DNA of 64,000 nt from Yersinia canariae (GCF_009831415.1 NZ_CP043727.1:4402001-4466000); one strand, 5' to 3'. Positions 1 through 9,655 are shown, counted from the stretch's first letter. Numbers and translations are program-made. Notes: generated by a model not told the origin, from the letters alone.

Positions 1-156
1 CTGACTATTGAAGCTGCCGTGCATGGTGACCGGCGCAGTGCCTTATTGGCATTAGTAACTAACCCATTGATTGGGAACGCCAGTATCGCCCAGCCACTGC
101 TGGAAGATGTTCTACAGGTAAATAAACTTTACTTGCCGCAGTTCGCAGATTTGTAA
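1..156 (+). CDS. Glycoside hydrolase family 4 enzyme, C-terminal end (partial)
   Basis: The window opens inside a gene; its last 51 codons are open in frame 1 and stop with TAA at 154-156. The tail holds a GDRR segment, a run of Ala/Leu, an NPLIGN motif and the ending YLPQF. This resembles the C terminus of NAD- and metal-dependent family-4 glycosidases (6-phospho-glucosidases, alpha-galactosidases, alpha-galacturonidases). The substrate cannot be told from this fragment. A LacI-type regulator follows about 80 bp downstream on the same strand, which fits a small sugar-use locus whose other genes lie to the left of the window. The family assignment is from recognition of the tail only. Confidence 0.6.
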   Translation: MTIEAAVHGDRRSALLALVTNPLIGNASIAQPLLEDVLQVNKLYLPQFADL

Positions 157-238
157 TATTCATTTATTTTATACTCACGGTAATTGGAGTTGCAGCTCCC
201 CTCTGCAGCTTCAAGTACTCAGGGGATTGGAGCAGATA

Positions 239-1225
239 ATGGTCACACTGGAAGACGTCGCGGTATTAGCCGGGGTTTCCCGCGCTACGGTATCCCGCGT
301 GGTCAACGGTGATACCAATGTCAAAGCACAAACTCGCGAAAAAGTAGAGCAAGCGGTAGCGGTATTGGGCTATACCCCAAATCCTGCTGCGCGGGCACTG
401 GCCTCCAGCCAAAGCAATACACTGGGGCTAGTGACCACCTCTTATCGCGGGGGCTTTTTTGGTGCATTGATGGATTTCATACAAACTGAAGCTGAATCTC
501 AAGGTAAACAGCTTTTAGTCACTCAGGGCCGAGATAATGCAGATAAAGAATGGCAGGCAATTCAGCGCCTGTATAATTTACGCTGTGACGGCCTAATCCT
601 GCATGTCCGTTTTCTCAGTGATGAAAGGCTGCATCAGTTGGCGGCGGCAGGCCGCTCATTCGTGCTATTGGATAGACTGGTTCCCGGTCTGGAAGCCCGC
701 TGTGTCACTTTTGATCACCGCCGCGCCAGCCAAATAGCAACTCAGGTACTTATTGATGCCGGCCATCGCCGTATTGCATGCATCAGTGGTTCTGCACAGC
801 GCCAGTCCAGCGAATTGCGCCGTCAGGGATTTATCGATGCAATGCAATTAGCTGATTTAGAACCGGTTGCCTGTGTGGAAGGGGTTTATGACCTGGAAAG
901 TGGCTATCAACGCGCGGATGAGATCCTCAACCGCCCTCAGTTACCCACGGCTATTTATTGTTGTAACGAAGAAATGGCCATTGGTGCGCTGCTAGCTATC
1001 AATAAGCATCACTTGCAAGTCCCTCAGGATATTTCATTGTTGTGTTATGACAGTGGCGAACGCGCACCTTTTGTTAGCCCGGCATTAACCAGCTTGCATT
1101 TCCCCATTGTAGATATGGCGCGCTATGCGACTCAGTTATTGATTAACCCACTGATCCCAAATGCCAGTTTCCCCCCTGCGATTATCATGCGCGAATCGGT
1201 TATGCCGCCTAAAAAGCACCTTTAA
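239..1225 (+). CDS. LacI/GalR-family transcriptional regulator
   Basis: A 328-residue DNA-binding repressor-type protein. Residues 2-50 form the LacI-type helix-turn-helix (TLEDVAVLAGVSRATVSRVV) and hinge (NPAARALAS). The rest is a periplasmic-binding-protein-like sugar-sensing domain beginning at NTLGLVT. The reading frame is open from a TTG at 227, but ATG 239 has a GGAG six bases upstream and begins exactly where LacI proteins begin, so 239 is chosen. It lies just downstream of a family-4 glycosidase gene, so it probably controls that sugar locus, perhaps sensing a glucoside or galactoside. The effector is unknown. It resembles AscG/GalR-type regulators, but no specific symbol is supported. 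Confidence 0.85.
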   Translation: MVTLEDVAVLAGVSRATVSRVVNGDTNVKAQTREKVEQAVAVLGYTPNPAARALASSQSNTLGLVTTSYRGGFFGALMDFIQTEAESQGKQLLVTQGRDNADKEWQAIQRLYNLRCDGLILHVRFLSDERLHQLAAAGRSFVLLDRLVPGLEARCVTFDHRRASQIATQVLIDAGHRRIACISGSAQRQSSELRRQGFIDAMQLADLEPVACVEGVYDLESGYQRADEILNRPQLPTAIYCCNEEMAIGALLAINKHHLQVPQDISLLCYDSGERAPFVSPALTSLHFPIVDMARYATQLLINPLIPNASFPPAIIMRESVMPPKKHL

Positions 1226-1250
1226 AACGCAATGATTAATCACAAACAAG

Positions 1251-1272
1251 GTGGCAAGCAAATGCCTGCCAC
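1251..1272. terminator. Possible bidirectional terminator hairpin
   Basis: GTGGCA and TGCCAC arms flank a 10-base loop between the convergent LacI-type gene and copper receptor gene. There is no clear T-run on either side, so termination is inferred from position. Confidence 0.35.
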
Positions 1273-1299
1273 ACTTATTATTTCACTTGAAAATGACGC

Positions 1300-3339
1300 T
1301 TAGAATGTCACATTCAGTTTTGCCCAAAGAGTCCGACCCGGCTCATTCAACTGCGTATTGGCGGAGTAGCCGAATCCACTGTTACCGGCCATATTGAGGT
1401 GCTCGCTATATGCTTTATTCAGCAGATTATCGACACCACTGCTGATTTTCACCTGCGGCGTCACTTTGTAGGCCACATTCGCAGACAGCACGCCGAAGCC
1501 CGCACTGTCAGCGAAATCTTTACCCACCACATTCCCTTCGTTCATGGCAATTCGATGCTGACTACTGACCAGACGCCATAATGCAGTGCTGCTCCAGTCA
1601 CCTGTCTCAAACGTCAATCCCAGCCGCGCTTCGAGTGGGGGCATTTGCGGCAATGGGCGATGATTACTGGTGTTTTCTCCCCATGAGTAAGCCAAACTGG
1701 CATCCGCTTTCCAGTTGTCATTGAAGGCATATCCAGCCCCCATCTCGCCACCCATGATAGTCGCGTTGATATTATCCGCCTGACTGATACGCAGATTGTT
1801 CGGATCATATTTGAACAAGATGAAATCATTAACCCGCCCTAAATACGCAGACATCCAACCGTTTAGCTGCTTACCATTATATTGCGCACCGATATCAAGC
1901 TGGGTAGTTTTCTCACTTTTCACCCCCTCAAAAGCACTGGAGGAACCCGCAGGCCCGAGCTTCGGTGAAAATAGCTCCCAATAATCAGGGAAACGCTCAG
2001 TGTGGCCTAAGCCGGCATACCACATGACCGGGAGGTCAGCCAGATTATGTTCAAAGCGCATGAAACCGGCGGGCAGCACAGCAGAACGTGTCAGTTCATC
2101 CGCACGGGTATAATTTGTCACGTGGTGATGGTCAATACGCACGCCGGTAATCACCTTATCTTGCTCGCTGGCGTCCCAAGTCAGTTCACTAAACACCCCA
2201 TAGTTTGCAAAACGGGCATTTTTACTCCAATTGCCTTGTTTATTTTTACGATGGGTATTGGTTTGCAGGTCAGTACCCGCCTCCAGCTTGAAATCTTGCC
2301 ATAACCAAGTGCCCATAGCTCTGCCGCCGATGGTGAGCCGGTCCAGATTACTGCTCATTGCCATCATTGGCGGGGTACGTAACGTGTGGTTATCCATAAT
2401 ATGATTGACGTAGCTGTAATAGACTTTAGCTTCGATTTTATCCAGCACGTCACCAATATTGGTTTTTTCAAAGCGCGCCCCCAGACTTTCCCGCAGGAAC
2501 TGAGAACCGTCCATGCCGCGCCCAGCATAGCGTGCTTCGCCGTCACCTTTGCCCGCCGTCAGCTCAAGCAAAGTCTCCGCATCCGGTGTCCAGCCCAGGG
2601 CAATATCAGCATTCCATTTATCCCACTGTGATGGCACCCGATCCCCATTACCGTCCTTATAATCACCGGCCTGAGACTGATTACCCATCATTCGCAAATA
2701 GCCTTGCTCATTGCCCAAGCTGGTATCCATATTTTTATCCCAGCGGCCATTAGAGCCGACCAACAAGCTGGCATTTCCTTTGATGCCCGCCTCGGTAAAC
2801 TGGGGCGGCTCGCGTTCAAACAAAATGGTACCGGCAGAGGCTCCCGCCCCCCACAATACTGATTGCGGCCCTTTTACCAGAGTCAGCAGGTCAAAACTCT
2901 CCGGTGAAATATACGAGGTCGGCGCATCCATGCGCGACCCGCAAGTCCCCAAAATTTCCGCATCATCAGTCAGAATTTTCATGCGCGAACCAAACATGCC
3001 GCGGAATACCACGTCACCATTAGTTCCCCCATTGCGAATTTGTGAGAAACCGGGGATGGTCTTGAGATAGTCCGCGCCGTCACTGGCTGGCACCGGCTGG
3101 CGCGGTGTTTTAGGGGATGTGACGACAATCAGCGGTGAATACAGCGGAGCTGTCACCGTAATGACATCCGCATCATGGGTTTTTTGATCTATACCATCAC
3201 TCATTGCGTGATTTGCTGAATGAGGAGTCACCAAATGCTCCTGTTCTGCCGCCACCACATTTAAGGCCAATACAGACAGGGTCGAGGTTACCGCGCATGC
3301 TAATAATGTTCTTCTAAAGGTTTTATTCTTACCAGACAT
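1300..3339 (-). CDS. TonB-dependent copper receptor
   Basis: A 679-residue outer-membrane receptor. Residues 1-31 look like a signal peptide ending at VVAAEQ. A TonB-box-like stretch (DVITVTAP) follows, then a plug domain with the GDVVFRGMFGSRMKIL and DLLTLVKGPQSVLWG segments, then a 22-strand-type barrel ending in aromatic NVTF. The plug sequence and overall length match the OprC/NosA-like copper receptor family rather than siderophore receptors. It would import copper, or copper complexes, using the TonB-ExbB-ExbD proton motive force. It is the downstream gene of a leftward pair with a Met/His-rich DUF2946 protein 75 bp upstream, which supports a copper role. No Fur-like site was recognised upstream. 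Confidence 0.88.
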   Translation of the reverse strand: MSGKNKTFRRTLLACAVTSTLSVLALNVVAAEQEHLVTPHSANHAMSDGIDQKTHDADVITVTAPLYSPLIVVTSPKTPRQPVPASDGADYLKTIPGFSQIRNGGTNGDVVFRGMFGSRMKILTDDAEILGTCGSRMDAPTSYISPESFDLLTLVKGPQSVLWGAGASAGTILFEREPPQFTEAGIKGNASLLVGSNGRWDKNMDTSLGNEQGYLRMMGNQSQAGDYKDGNGDRVPSQWDKWNADIALGWTPDAETLLELTAGKGDGEARYAGRGMDGSQFLRESLGARFEKTNIGDVLDKIEAKVYYSYVNHIMDNHTLRTPPMMAMSSNLDRLTIGGRAMGTWLWQDFKLEAGTDLQTNTHRKNKQGNWSKNARFANYGVFSELTWDASEQDKVITGVRIDHHHVTNYTRADELTRSAVLPAGFMRFEHNLADLPVMWYAGLGHTERFPDYWELFSPKLGPAGSSSAFEGVKSEKTTQLDIGAQYNGKQLNGWMSAYLGRVNDFILFKYDPNNLRISQADNINATIMGGEMGAGYAFNDNWKADASLAYSWGENTSNHRPLPQMPPLEARLGLTFETGDWSSTALWRLVSSQHRIAMNEGNVVGKDFADSAGFGVLSANVAYKVTPQVKISSGVDNLLNKAYSEHLNMAGNSGFGYSANTQLNEPGRTLWAKLNVTF

Positions 3340-3414
3340 AACTATTCCTAGGGCAATACAAATCGCTCCAGCGGGGATTTATCCACGCCAAAAAAGTGTT
3401 TTTTTATCGGGTTA

Positions 3415-3840
3415 TCAGGAATAAAAGAGTGTCGGTGGCGGCGCGCGCGGGTGGTTTTCGGAATAAGTATCGTCAATGATTGTTGAATAGATAAATAGCG
3501 TGGGTGATATTTCAACTCGCTGTAATACAGAGTGTATATCGGCTTTAAAAGCCGTATTGAGCACCGGCAGGTGAGTCAGTAATACACAATATCCACAAGC
3601 AGCATGCTCCATCGCCATGTCATTATGATTGGCGGTAGGCTGCCCGACATGAGCGGTTTGGATGTCATGATGGGCCATATCCATGACATCGTCGGCCATC
3701 GTCATAGATAAGGTATTTTGCTCATACGAAAGCGCAAGTGAGGCGGAGATCACCGGCGCGATAAAGAGCATTAGAATCGCAACTATCCCCAGCCAGGCGG
3801 TATAGCGCCTTCTACGATAAAGAATTTGGCCTAATGGCAT
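3415..3840 (-). CDS. DUF2946 family protein, Met/His-rich, next to copper receptor
   Basis: A 141-residue small protein of the DUF2946 type. It begins with basic residues (LYRRRRYTAW) followed by a hydrophobic segment at about 16-36, which could be a signal anchor or signal peptide. Then comes a Met- and His-rich stretch (MTMADDVMDMAHHD, HNDMAMEHAACGYC) ending in a CxxC pair, and a Pro-rich C terminus. DUF2946 genes are often found beside copper-uptake genes. Metal binding in the periplasm is inferred from the Met/His/Cys content and the neighbouring copper receptor. It is likely co-transcribed with that receptor. The start follows a GGTGGGCGA purine stretch. Function is not established. Confidence 0.75.
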   Translation of the reverse strand: MPLGQILYRRRRYTAWLGIVAILMLFIAPVISASLALSYEQNTLSMTMADDVMDMAHHDIQTAHVGQPTANHNDMAMEHAACGYCVLLTHLPVLNTAFKADIHSVLQRVEISPTLFIYSTIIDDTYSENHPRAPPPTLFYS

Positions 3841-4249
3841 TCGCCCACCGGCGCGAATAATATTGCTGTGACCATCCCACTGTTCATTACGATAGTTCCT
3901 TTATCTCAATAACCAAAAATACGAGTGATAATTCCCTATTTTATTAATTGTTTTCATTGGCTCTGACCGGCCGAATGAGTGGGGAAGATCATATCTAAAC
4001 CCGCGTTAAAACGGCATTAAACATCCTTAAATTAAGGTTATTTCTTATTTTATCTGAGTTTGGATTTGTGATAGATCACTGTTATTTGCAATAAGGCCAC
4101 CTTAATTGCATATGAAATTGAATGTATATCACAAAAAATAGCCATGCCTGTGCTAGGATCCGCGGCCTCAGTAGTGAAACTGGTTTGAACGCTTTTTATA
4201 AATGTTCTTACTATTATTGTTTAAATATTATGCTGACACAGGCCCATCT
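3841..4249. promoter_or_regulatory. Divergent control region between copper-receptor operon and tsgA
   Basis: This 409-bp gap has no gene. It holds a palindrome, CCTTAAATTAAGG (4025-4037), and a widely spaced inverted pair, AATTAAGGT (4030-4038) and ACCTTAATT (4099-4107). Between them lies TGTGATAGATCACTG (4067-4081), whose GTGAT/ATCAC half-sites are two bases apart. That is too close for a standard CRP site. A weaker CRP-like half, TATCACA, lies at 4127-4133. The binding protein or proteins are unknown; the structure is seen directly. Confidence 0.4.
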
Positions 4250-5434
4250 ATGAATAACAGCAATCGCCTTCGACTCACTTGGATCAGTTACTTTTCATAC
4301 GCGCTGACCGGTGCGTTAGTTATTGTCACCGGGATGGTGATGGGAAATATCGCAGAGTATTTCAATCTGCCCATTGCCAGTATGAGTAACACATTTACTT
4401 TCCTTAACGCCGGTATCTTGATCTCTATCTTCTTGAATGCTTGGTTGATGGAAATCATTCCGTTAAAACGCCAGTTGGTATTTGGCTTTATTCTGATGTT
4501 GATTGCGATTGCCGGACTAATGGTCGGGCATAACTTGATGGTCTTCTCCATCAGCATGTTCATCCTCGGGGTCGTTAGCGGGATAACCATGTCAATTGGG
4601 ACTTTCCTGATTACCCATATGTATGAAGGGCGTCAGCGCGGTTCACGCCTGCTGTTCACCGACTCCTTCTTCAGCATGGCCGGGATGATTTTCCCCGTCG
4701 CCGCGGCAATGCTGCTGGCGCGCCATATTGAATGGTACTGGGTTTATGCTTGCATCGGCCTGTTGTATGTCGGGATTTTCGTACTGACATTATGCTCTGA
4801 ATTCCCGGTTCTGGGCCATAAAGCCACTGACCAGAGCAAGCCCGTAGCCAAAGAGAAATGGGGCGTCGGTGTTTTGTTCCTGGCGATTGCCGCGCTGTGC
4901 TACATCCTCGGCCAACTCGGTTTCATCCAATGGGTACCGGAATACGCGACCAAAACCTTCAATATGAATATCAGCCAGGCAGGTCAATTGGTCAGTAACT
5001 TCTGGATTTCTTACATGATTGGGATGTGGGTATTCAGCTTTATCCTGCGCTTCTTTGACTTGCAACGCATCGTCACGGTGTTAGCAGCGCTGGCAACTTT
5101 GTCGATGTATATGTTTGTCAGCACTGATAACGCAGAGCACCTGAGTTACTACATTCTGGCCTTGGGTTTTGTCTCCAGTGCCATTTACACCACTCTGATT
5201 ACATTGGGCTCACTGCAAACCAAAGTGTCCTCGCCAAAACTGGTGAACTTCATTCTGACCTGTGGCACCGTTGGCACCATGCTAACTTTCGTGGTAACAG
5301 GGCCGATTGTGGCAAACAGTGGTGTTCATGCGGCGCTGGCAACGGCCAACGGCTTGTACCTAACAGTGTTTGTGATGTGTCTGATTCTGGGCTTTTTCAC
5401 CAAGCACCGCAGTCATGGTCACGTGACCCATTGA
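4250..5434 (+). CDS. tsgA: TsgA-type major facilitator transporter
   Basis: A 394-residue inner-membrane protein with about 12 hydrophobic segments, of the MFS fold. It closely follows enterobacterial TsgA from [33 protein letters not shown] to the C-terminal [10 protein letters not shown]. The open frame extends to 4202, but ATG 4250 gives the family's usual 393-394 length and N terminus. The gene name comes from tellurite/selenite-induced growth phenotypes in Salmonella; the transported substrate is not established. In E. coli it also sits just before nirB, so the neighbourhood is conserved, though here codA lies between them. The upstream palindromes at 4025-4107 may regulate it. Confidence 0.9.
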   Translation: MNNSNRLRLTWISYFSYALTGALVIVTGMVMGNIAEYFNLPIASMSNTFTFLNAGILISIFLNAWLMEIIPLKRQLVFGFILMLIAIAGLMVGHNLMVFSISMFILGVVSGITMSIGTFLITHMYEGRQRGSRLLFTDSFFSMAGMIFPVAAAMLLARHIEWYWVYACIGLLYVGIFVLTLCSEFPVLGHKATDQSKPVAKEKWGVGVLFLAIAALCYILGQLGFIQWVPEYATKTFNMNISQAGQLVSNFWISYMIGMWVFSFILRFFDLQRIVTVLAALATLSMYMFVSTDNAEHLSYYILALGFVSSAIYTTLITLGSLQTKVSSPKLVNFILTCGTVGTMLTFVVTGPIVANSGVHAALATANGLYLTVFVMCLILGFFTKHRSHGHVTH

Positions 5435-5449
5435 TTTAGCTGCTGTTTC

Positions 5450-5474
5450 CCCTGCCACCCTCACGGTGGCAGGG
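5450..5474. terminator. Bidirectional terminator between tsgA and codA
   Basis: A perfect 10-bp stem (CCCTGCCACC / GGTGGCAGGG) with a 5-base loop lies between two convergent genes. T-runs are weak on both sides, but position and stem strength support termination. Confidence 0.6.
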
Positions 5475-5537
5475 CAATACCATTTCTATGCCCCAGCGCA
5501 GCCAACACATCTGCAACGTGAAGATGGCGGGCACTTT

Positions 5538-6833
5538 CTATTTAAAACTCACCACTTCTTCCTGCCCTAAATATATCCGGCTCTCTGCTGGCTGCGTCTT
5601 CGCTATCACCACACCATGGCGAATAGAATAATGTACTGGTACCTGCCGCCGTACCGCATCAAAACCATTGTCAGCGGGTAGAATAACCAGATTGGCGCTA
5701 TTACCCGGCTGCAAACCATAATCCGATAAATTCAGGGTTCTGGCACTGTGAGTGGTTATCAAATTCAGCCCATCATTGATTTGACCGTATCCCATCAGTT
5801 GGCAAATATGTAATCCCATATGCAATACCTGCAACATATTGGCAGTGCCCAGCGGATACCACGGATCGAACACATCGTCATGACCGAAACAGACATTAAT
5901 CTCTGCCGCTAGCATCTCTTTTACCCGCGTAATGCCCCGCCGCTTTGGATAGGTGTCAAAGCGGCCTTGCAGATGAATATTCACCAGTGGATTAGCTACA
6001 AAGTTAATACCGGACATTTTTAGCAGGCGAAATAGCCGCGAAGCATAAGCGCCATTATAGGAGTGCATCGCCGTGGTATGACTCGCAGTCACGCGCGCAC
6101 CCATGTTTTCCCGGTGTGCCAATGCCGCCACGGTTTCGACAAAGCGCGACTGTTCATCATCAATTTCATCACAATGCACATCCACCAGCCGTTGATATTT
6201 CTGCGCCAATGCAAAAGCAATATGCAGCGATTCAACGCCATATTCGCGAGTAAATTCAAAATGAGGAATGGCACCGACCACATCAGCCCCTAGCCGCAGC
6301 GCCTCTTCCAGAAGTGCGGCCCCCTCCGGGTAGGAGAGAATTCCCTCTTGCGGGAAGGCCACAATCTGCATATCCACCCACGGGCTGACTTCTTCTTTGA
6401 CCTCCAGCATGGCACTCAATGCCGTCAAGCTGGGGTCAGAAACATCCACATGGGTGCGAACATGCTGAATTCCATTGGCTATTTGCCATTTCAGAGTTTG
6501 CCAGGCGCGCTGTTTAACATCCTCACGAGTCAGTAGCGCTTTGCGTTCAGCCCAGCGCTCAATCCCCTCAAACAAGGTGCCTGACTGATTCCAACTGGGC
6601 TGACCGGCGGTTTGAGTGGTATCCAGATGAATATGCGGCTCAACAAATGGCGGCAATGCCAACCCACCTTGCGCATCCAATCCCCCAGAACCGCTGGCAG
6701 TCTGCTCCGGTTGAGCTAAAATCGTCGTGATTTTGCCATCCGCAATTGCTATCTGCCACAACCCGGTCTGCCCGGCCAGACGGACATTATTGATAGTGGT
6801 TAATAAATGATTCGGTAAAGATTGGCCCGCCAT
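5538..6833 (-). CDS. codA: Cytosine deaminase
   Basis: A 431-residue amidohydrolase that converts cytosine to uracil and ammonia in the cytoplasm for pyrimidine salvage. The sequence is close to E. coli CodA throughout. Metal ligands are visible as H67 and H69 in [10 protein letters not shown], with the active-site helix [12 protein letters not shown] near 220, [10 protein letters not shown], and the catalytic Asp in [10 protein letters not shown] near residue 319. In E. coli codA follows the permease gene codB. Here no codB is present; the upstream neighbour is the divergent nirB and the downstream neighbour is tsgA. Cytosine import must therefore be encoded elsewhere, or internal cytosine is the substrate. 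The gene is intact. Confidence 0.95.
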   Translation of the reverse strand: MAGQSLPNHLLTTINNVRLAGQTGLWQIAIADGKITTILAQPEQTASGSGGLDAQGGLALPPFVEPHIHLDTTQTAGQPSWNQSGTLFEGIERWAERKALLTREDVKQRAWQTLKWQIANGIQHVRTHVDVSDPSLTALSAMLEVKEEVSPWVDMQIVAFPQEGILSYPEGAALLEEALRLGADVVGAIPHFEFTREYGVESLHIAFALAQKYQRLVDVHCDEIDDEQSRFVETVAALAHRENMGARVTASHTTAMHSYNGAYASRLFRLLKMSGINFVANPLVNIHLQGRFDTYPKRRGITRVKEMLAAEINVCFGHDDVFDPWYPLGTANMLQVLHMGLHICQLMGYGQINDGLNLITTHSARTLNLSDYGLQPGNSANLVILPADNGFDAVRRQVPVHYSIRHGVVIAKTQPAESRIYLGQEEVVSFK

Positions 6834-7014
6834 AAATACCCCATGATTGCTTTTGGTTATTACGCTTTAGCTTACCCGACCCGCTGCCACTCGCCCGATT
6901 TTCTTTTAATAAAACACTGTTTTAATTTAATGAATAAAAAAAGCGAAACTGAAACCATTCAGCTAAACATGAATGAAATCCACAACTTATAAAAAACGTT
7001 AAAAATCAGCCATC

Positions 7015-7030
7015 TACCACCTTAGAGGTA
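7015..7030 (+). promoter_or_regulatory. NarL/NarP-type 7-2-7 site upstream of nirB
   Basis: TACCACC-TT-AGAGGTA matches the inverted heptamer arrangement (TACYYMT, 2 bases, AKRRGTA) at all but one position. Its centre is 28 bp upstream of the FNR site centre. This equals the -69.5 and -41.5 spacing known for the E. coli nirB promoter, so nitrate/nitrite-responsive activation is likely. Confidence 0.75.
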
Positions 7031-7043
7031 TATGGAGAGCAAA

Positions 7044-7057
7044 TTGATTTACATCAA
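7044..7057 (+). promoter_or_regulatory. FNR site of the nirB promoter
   Basis: TTGATTTACATCAA is a perfect match to the FNR consensus TTGAT-N4-ATCAA. If it is centred at -41.5, transcription starts near 7092, and TAAGGT at 7079-7084 would be the -10 element. The E. coli nirB promoter has the same arrangement. Anaerobic activation of nirBDC-cysG is inferred. Confidence 0.88.
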
Positions 7058-7114
7058 TAAGTACGCGGTGCGGAAGATTAAGGTGAGGGTAGAAAATTAA
7101 AAATTGAGGCAAAA

Positions 7115-9655
7115 ATGAGCAAAGTCAAACTTGCCATCATCGGCAACGGTATGGTCGGCCACCGCTTTATTGAAGACTTACTGGATAAAGCAGATAAAGA
7201 CCAATTTGAGATAACCGTATTTTGCGAAGAGCCGCGCATCGCTTATGACCGGGTCCATCTTTCTTCTTACTTCTCTCACCACACTGCGGAAGAACTCTCA
7301 CTGGTTCGTGAAGGTTTCTATGAAAAGCACGGCGTTAACGTGTTGGTCGGTGAACGCGCCATTACCATCAATCGCAAAGAGAAAGTCATTCACTCCAACA
7401 GCGGCCGTACCCTGTATTACGACAAGCTGATTATGGCGACAGGATCTTATCCATGGATCCCGCCCATTAAAGGCAGCGAAGGGCAAGACTGCTTTGTTTA
7501 CCGCACCATTGAAGACTTGAATGCCATCGAAGCCTGTACCCGCCGCAGCAAACGCGGGGCAGTGATTGGCGGCGGATTATTAGGGTTGGAAGCGGCGGGC
7601 GCACTGAAAAACCTTGGCGTTGAAACCCATGTTATTGAATTTGCTCCGGTATTAATGGCTGAGCAGCTCGATCCGATGGGCGGTGACCAACTGCGCCAAA
7701 AGATTGAGCGCATGGGCGTCAAAGTTCACACCGGCAAAAATACCCAAGAGATTGTTCATACTGGACAAAAAAACCGCAAAACTATGCTGTTTGCCGATGG
7801 CACGCAGTTGGAAGTCGATTTTATTGTGTTCTCAACCGGTATCCGCCCGCAAGACAAACTGGCCCATCAATGCGGTTTAGCCACAGCTCGCCGTGGTGGT
7901 ATTGCTATCAATGATTATTGCCAGACCTCTGATCCCGATGTGTACGCTATTGGCGAATGTGCGTCATGGCAGGAGCGGACTTTCGGGTTGGTCGCACCGG
8001 GTTACAAAATGGCGCAGGTCACCGCCGACCATTTATTAGGCCGCGAAAACACCTTCCGGGGCGCGGATATGAGTGCCAAACTCAAGCTGCTGGGTGTGGA
8101 CGTGGGTGGGATTGGTGATGCCCATTGCCGCACCGAAGGCGCGCGCAGCTATGTCTATCTCGATGAAAATAAAGAGATTTACAAGCGCTTGGTGGTCAGT
8201 GCCGATAACAAAACCCTGCTCGGAGCAGTGCTGGTAGGGGATACCAGTGATTACGGCAATCTACTGCAACTGGCGCTGAACAATATTGAGTTACCGGAAA
8301 ACCCCGATAGCCTGATTTTACCTGCTCATGCAGGCAGTAAACCGGCAATTGGGGTGGATTCACTGCCCGATACGGCTCAAATCTGCTCCTGTTTTGATGT
8401 CACCAAGGGCGATATTATTCAGGCGATTAGCCAGGGCTGCCATACCGTAGCAGCGCTGAAATCGGCCACTAAAGCCGGCACCGGCTGTGGCGGCTGCATT
8501 CCGCTGGTAACTCAAGTATTGAATGCCGAACTCAGCAAGCAAGGCATTGAAGTTAATCATCATTTGTGCGAACACTTTGCTTATTCCCGCCAAGAGCTGT
8601 ACCACCTGATTCGTGTTGAACAGATTAAAACCTTCGACGCTTTGCTGGAGAAATATGGCAAAGGTTACGGCTGTGAAGTGTGTAAACCGACTGTCGGTTC
8701 GCTGCTGGCCTCGTGCTGGAATGAATATATATTGGAGCCGCAACATACGCCGTTGCAGGATACCAATGACAACTTCCTCGGCAACATTCAAAAAGACGGC
8801 ACTTACTCGGTTATCCCGCGCTCACCGGGCGGTGAAATCACCCCTGATGGCCTGCTGACCATTGGCCGGATCGCCAAGCAATATAATCTCTACACCAAAC
8901 TGACTGGCTCACAGCGCGTCGGGATGTTTGGCGCGCAAAAAGACGACTTGCCGGCTATCTGGGCGCAATTGATTGAAGCAGGTTTTGAGACCGGGCATGC
9001 CTATGCCAAAGCACTGCGCATGGCGAAAACCTGTGTCGGTAGCACCTGGTGCCGCTTTGGGGTAGGCGATAGTGTCGGGTTTGGTGTTGCGCTGGAGCAT
9101 CGTTACAAGGGCATCCGCACACCACATAAAATGAAATTTGGTGTCTCCGGCTGCACCCGTGAATGTTCTGAAGCACAGGGTAAAGATGTCGGGATAATCG
9201 CCACCGAAAACGGCTGGAACCTGTATGTCTGCGGTAACGGCGGGATGAAACCACGTCATGCAGATTTACTGGCAGCAGATCTGGATGAAGACACCCTGAT
9301 GCGCTACCTCGATCGCTTTATGATGTTCTACATCCGCACTGCCGATAAGTTGCAACGCACCTCGGTGTGGCTGGAGAGTCTGGACGGTGGCATTAACTAC
9401 CTGCGCGCCGTCATTCTCGACGACAAGTTGGGCATCAATGACCAACTCGAAACAGATATTGCCCGTCTGCGCGACAAAGTCACCTGCGAATGGAAAGCCA
9501 CTGTTGAGAACCCGGCGGCACAAGTCCGTTTCGCCCACTTTATTAACAGCCCGCTGCGCGACCCGAATGTACAGGTGGTGCGTGAACGCGAACAACATCG
9601 TCCGGCTCGTCCGGAAGAACGCATTCTTGTCCGGGTGCTGGAGGAAAACCTATGA
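7115..9655 (+). CDS. nirB: NADH-dependent nitrite reductase, large subunit
   Basis: An 846-residue cytoplasmic enzyme reducing nitrite to ammonium with NADH. The N-terminal third is an FAD/NAD-binding oxidoreductase (IGNGMVGHRFIEDL and VIGGGLLGLEAAG). It is followed by a BFD-like [2Fe-2S] region with C424, C426 and a later CGGC, then a second Cys-containing BFD-like repeat. The C-terminal siroheme/[4Fe-4S] reductase domain has C640-x5-C646 and C680-x3-C684 (CVGSTWC, CTREC). A GAGG lies six bases before ATG 7115. It heads an operon with nirD (4-bp overlap), nirC and cysG, behind FNR and NarL/NarP-type sites. All key cysteines are present. Confidence 0.97.
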   Translation: MSKVKLAIIGNGMVGHRFIEDLLDKADKDQFEITVFCEEPRIAYDRVHLSSYFSHHTAEELSLVREGFYEKHGVNVLVGERAITINRKEKVIHSNSGRTLYYDKLIMATGSYPWIPPIKGSEGQDCFVYRTIEDLNAIEACTRRSKRGAVIGGGLLGLEAAGALKNLGVETHVIEFAPVLMAEQLDPMGGDQLRQKIERMGVKVHTGKNTQEIVHTGQKNRKTMLFADGTQLEVDFIVFSTGIRPQDKLAHQCGLATARRGGIAINDYCQTSDPDVYAIGECASWQERTFGLVAPGYKMAQVTADHLLGRENTFRGADMSAKLKLLGVDVGGIGDAHCRTEGARSYVYLDENKEIYKRLVVSADNKTLLGAVLVGDTSDYGNLLQLALNNIELPENPDSLILPAHAGSKPAIGVDSLPDTAQICSCFDVTKGDIIQAISQGCHTVAALKSATKAGTGCGGCIPLVTQVLNAELSKQGIEVNHHLCEHFAYSRQELYHLIRVEQIKTFDALLEKYGKGYGCEVCKPTVGSLLASCWNEYILEPQHTPLQDTNDNFLGNIQKDGTYSVIPRSPGGEITPDGLLTIGRIAKQYNLYTKLTGSQRVGMFGAQKDDLPAIWAQLIEAGFETGHAYAKALRMAKTCVGSTWCRFGVGDSVGFGVALEHRYKGIRTPHKMKFGVSGCTRECSEAQGKDVGIIATENGWNLYVCGNGGMKPRHADLLAADLDEDTLMRYLDRFMMFYIRTADKLQRTSVWLESLDGGINYLRAVILDDKLGINDQLETDIARLRDKVTCEWKATVENPAAQVRFAHFINSPLRDPNVQVVREREQHRPARPEERILVRVLEENL

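Noticed and set aside
4067..4081. TGTGATAGATCACTG considered as a CRP site
   Set aside because: The half-sites are separated by fewer bases than the six-base CRP spacing, so it is reported as an unassigned palindrome.
8360..8791. 143-codon minus-strand frame inside nirB
   Set aside because: It lies wholly within the conserved nirB coding sequence, has no recognisable domain and is explained by codon bias of the real gene.
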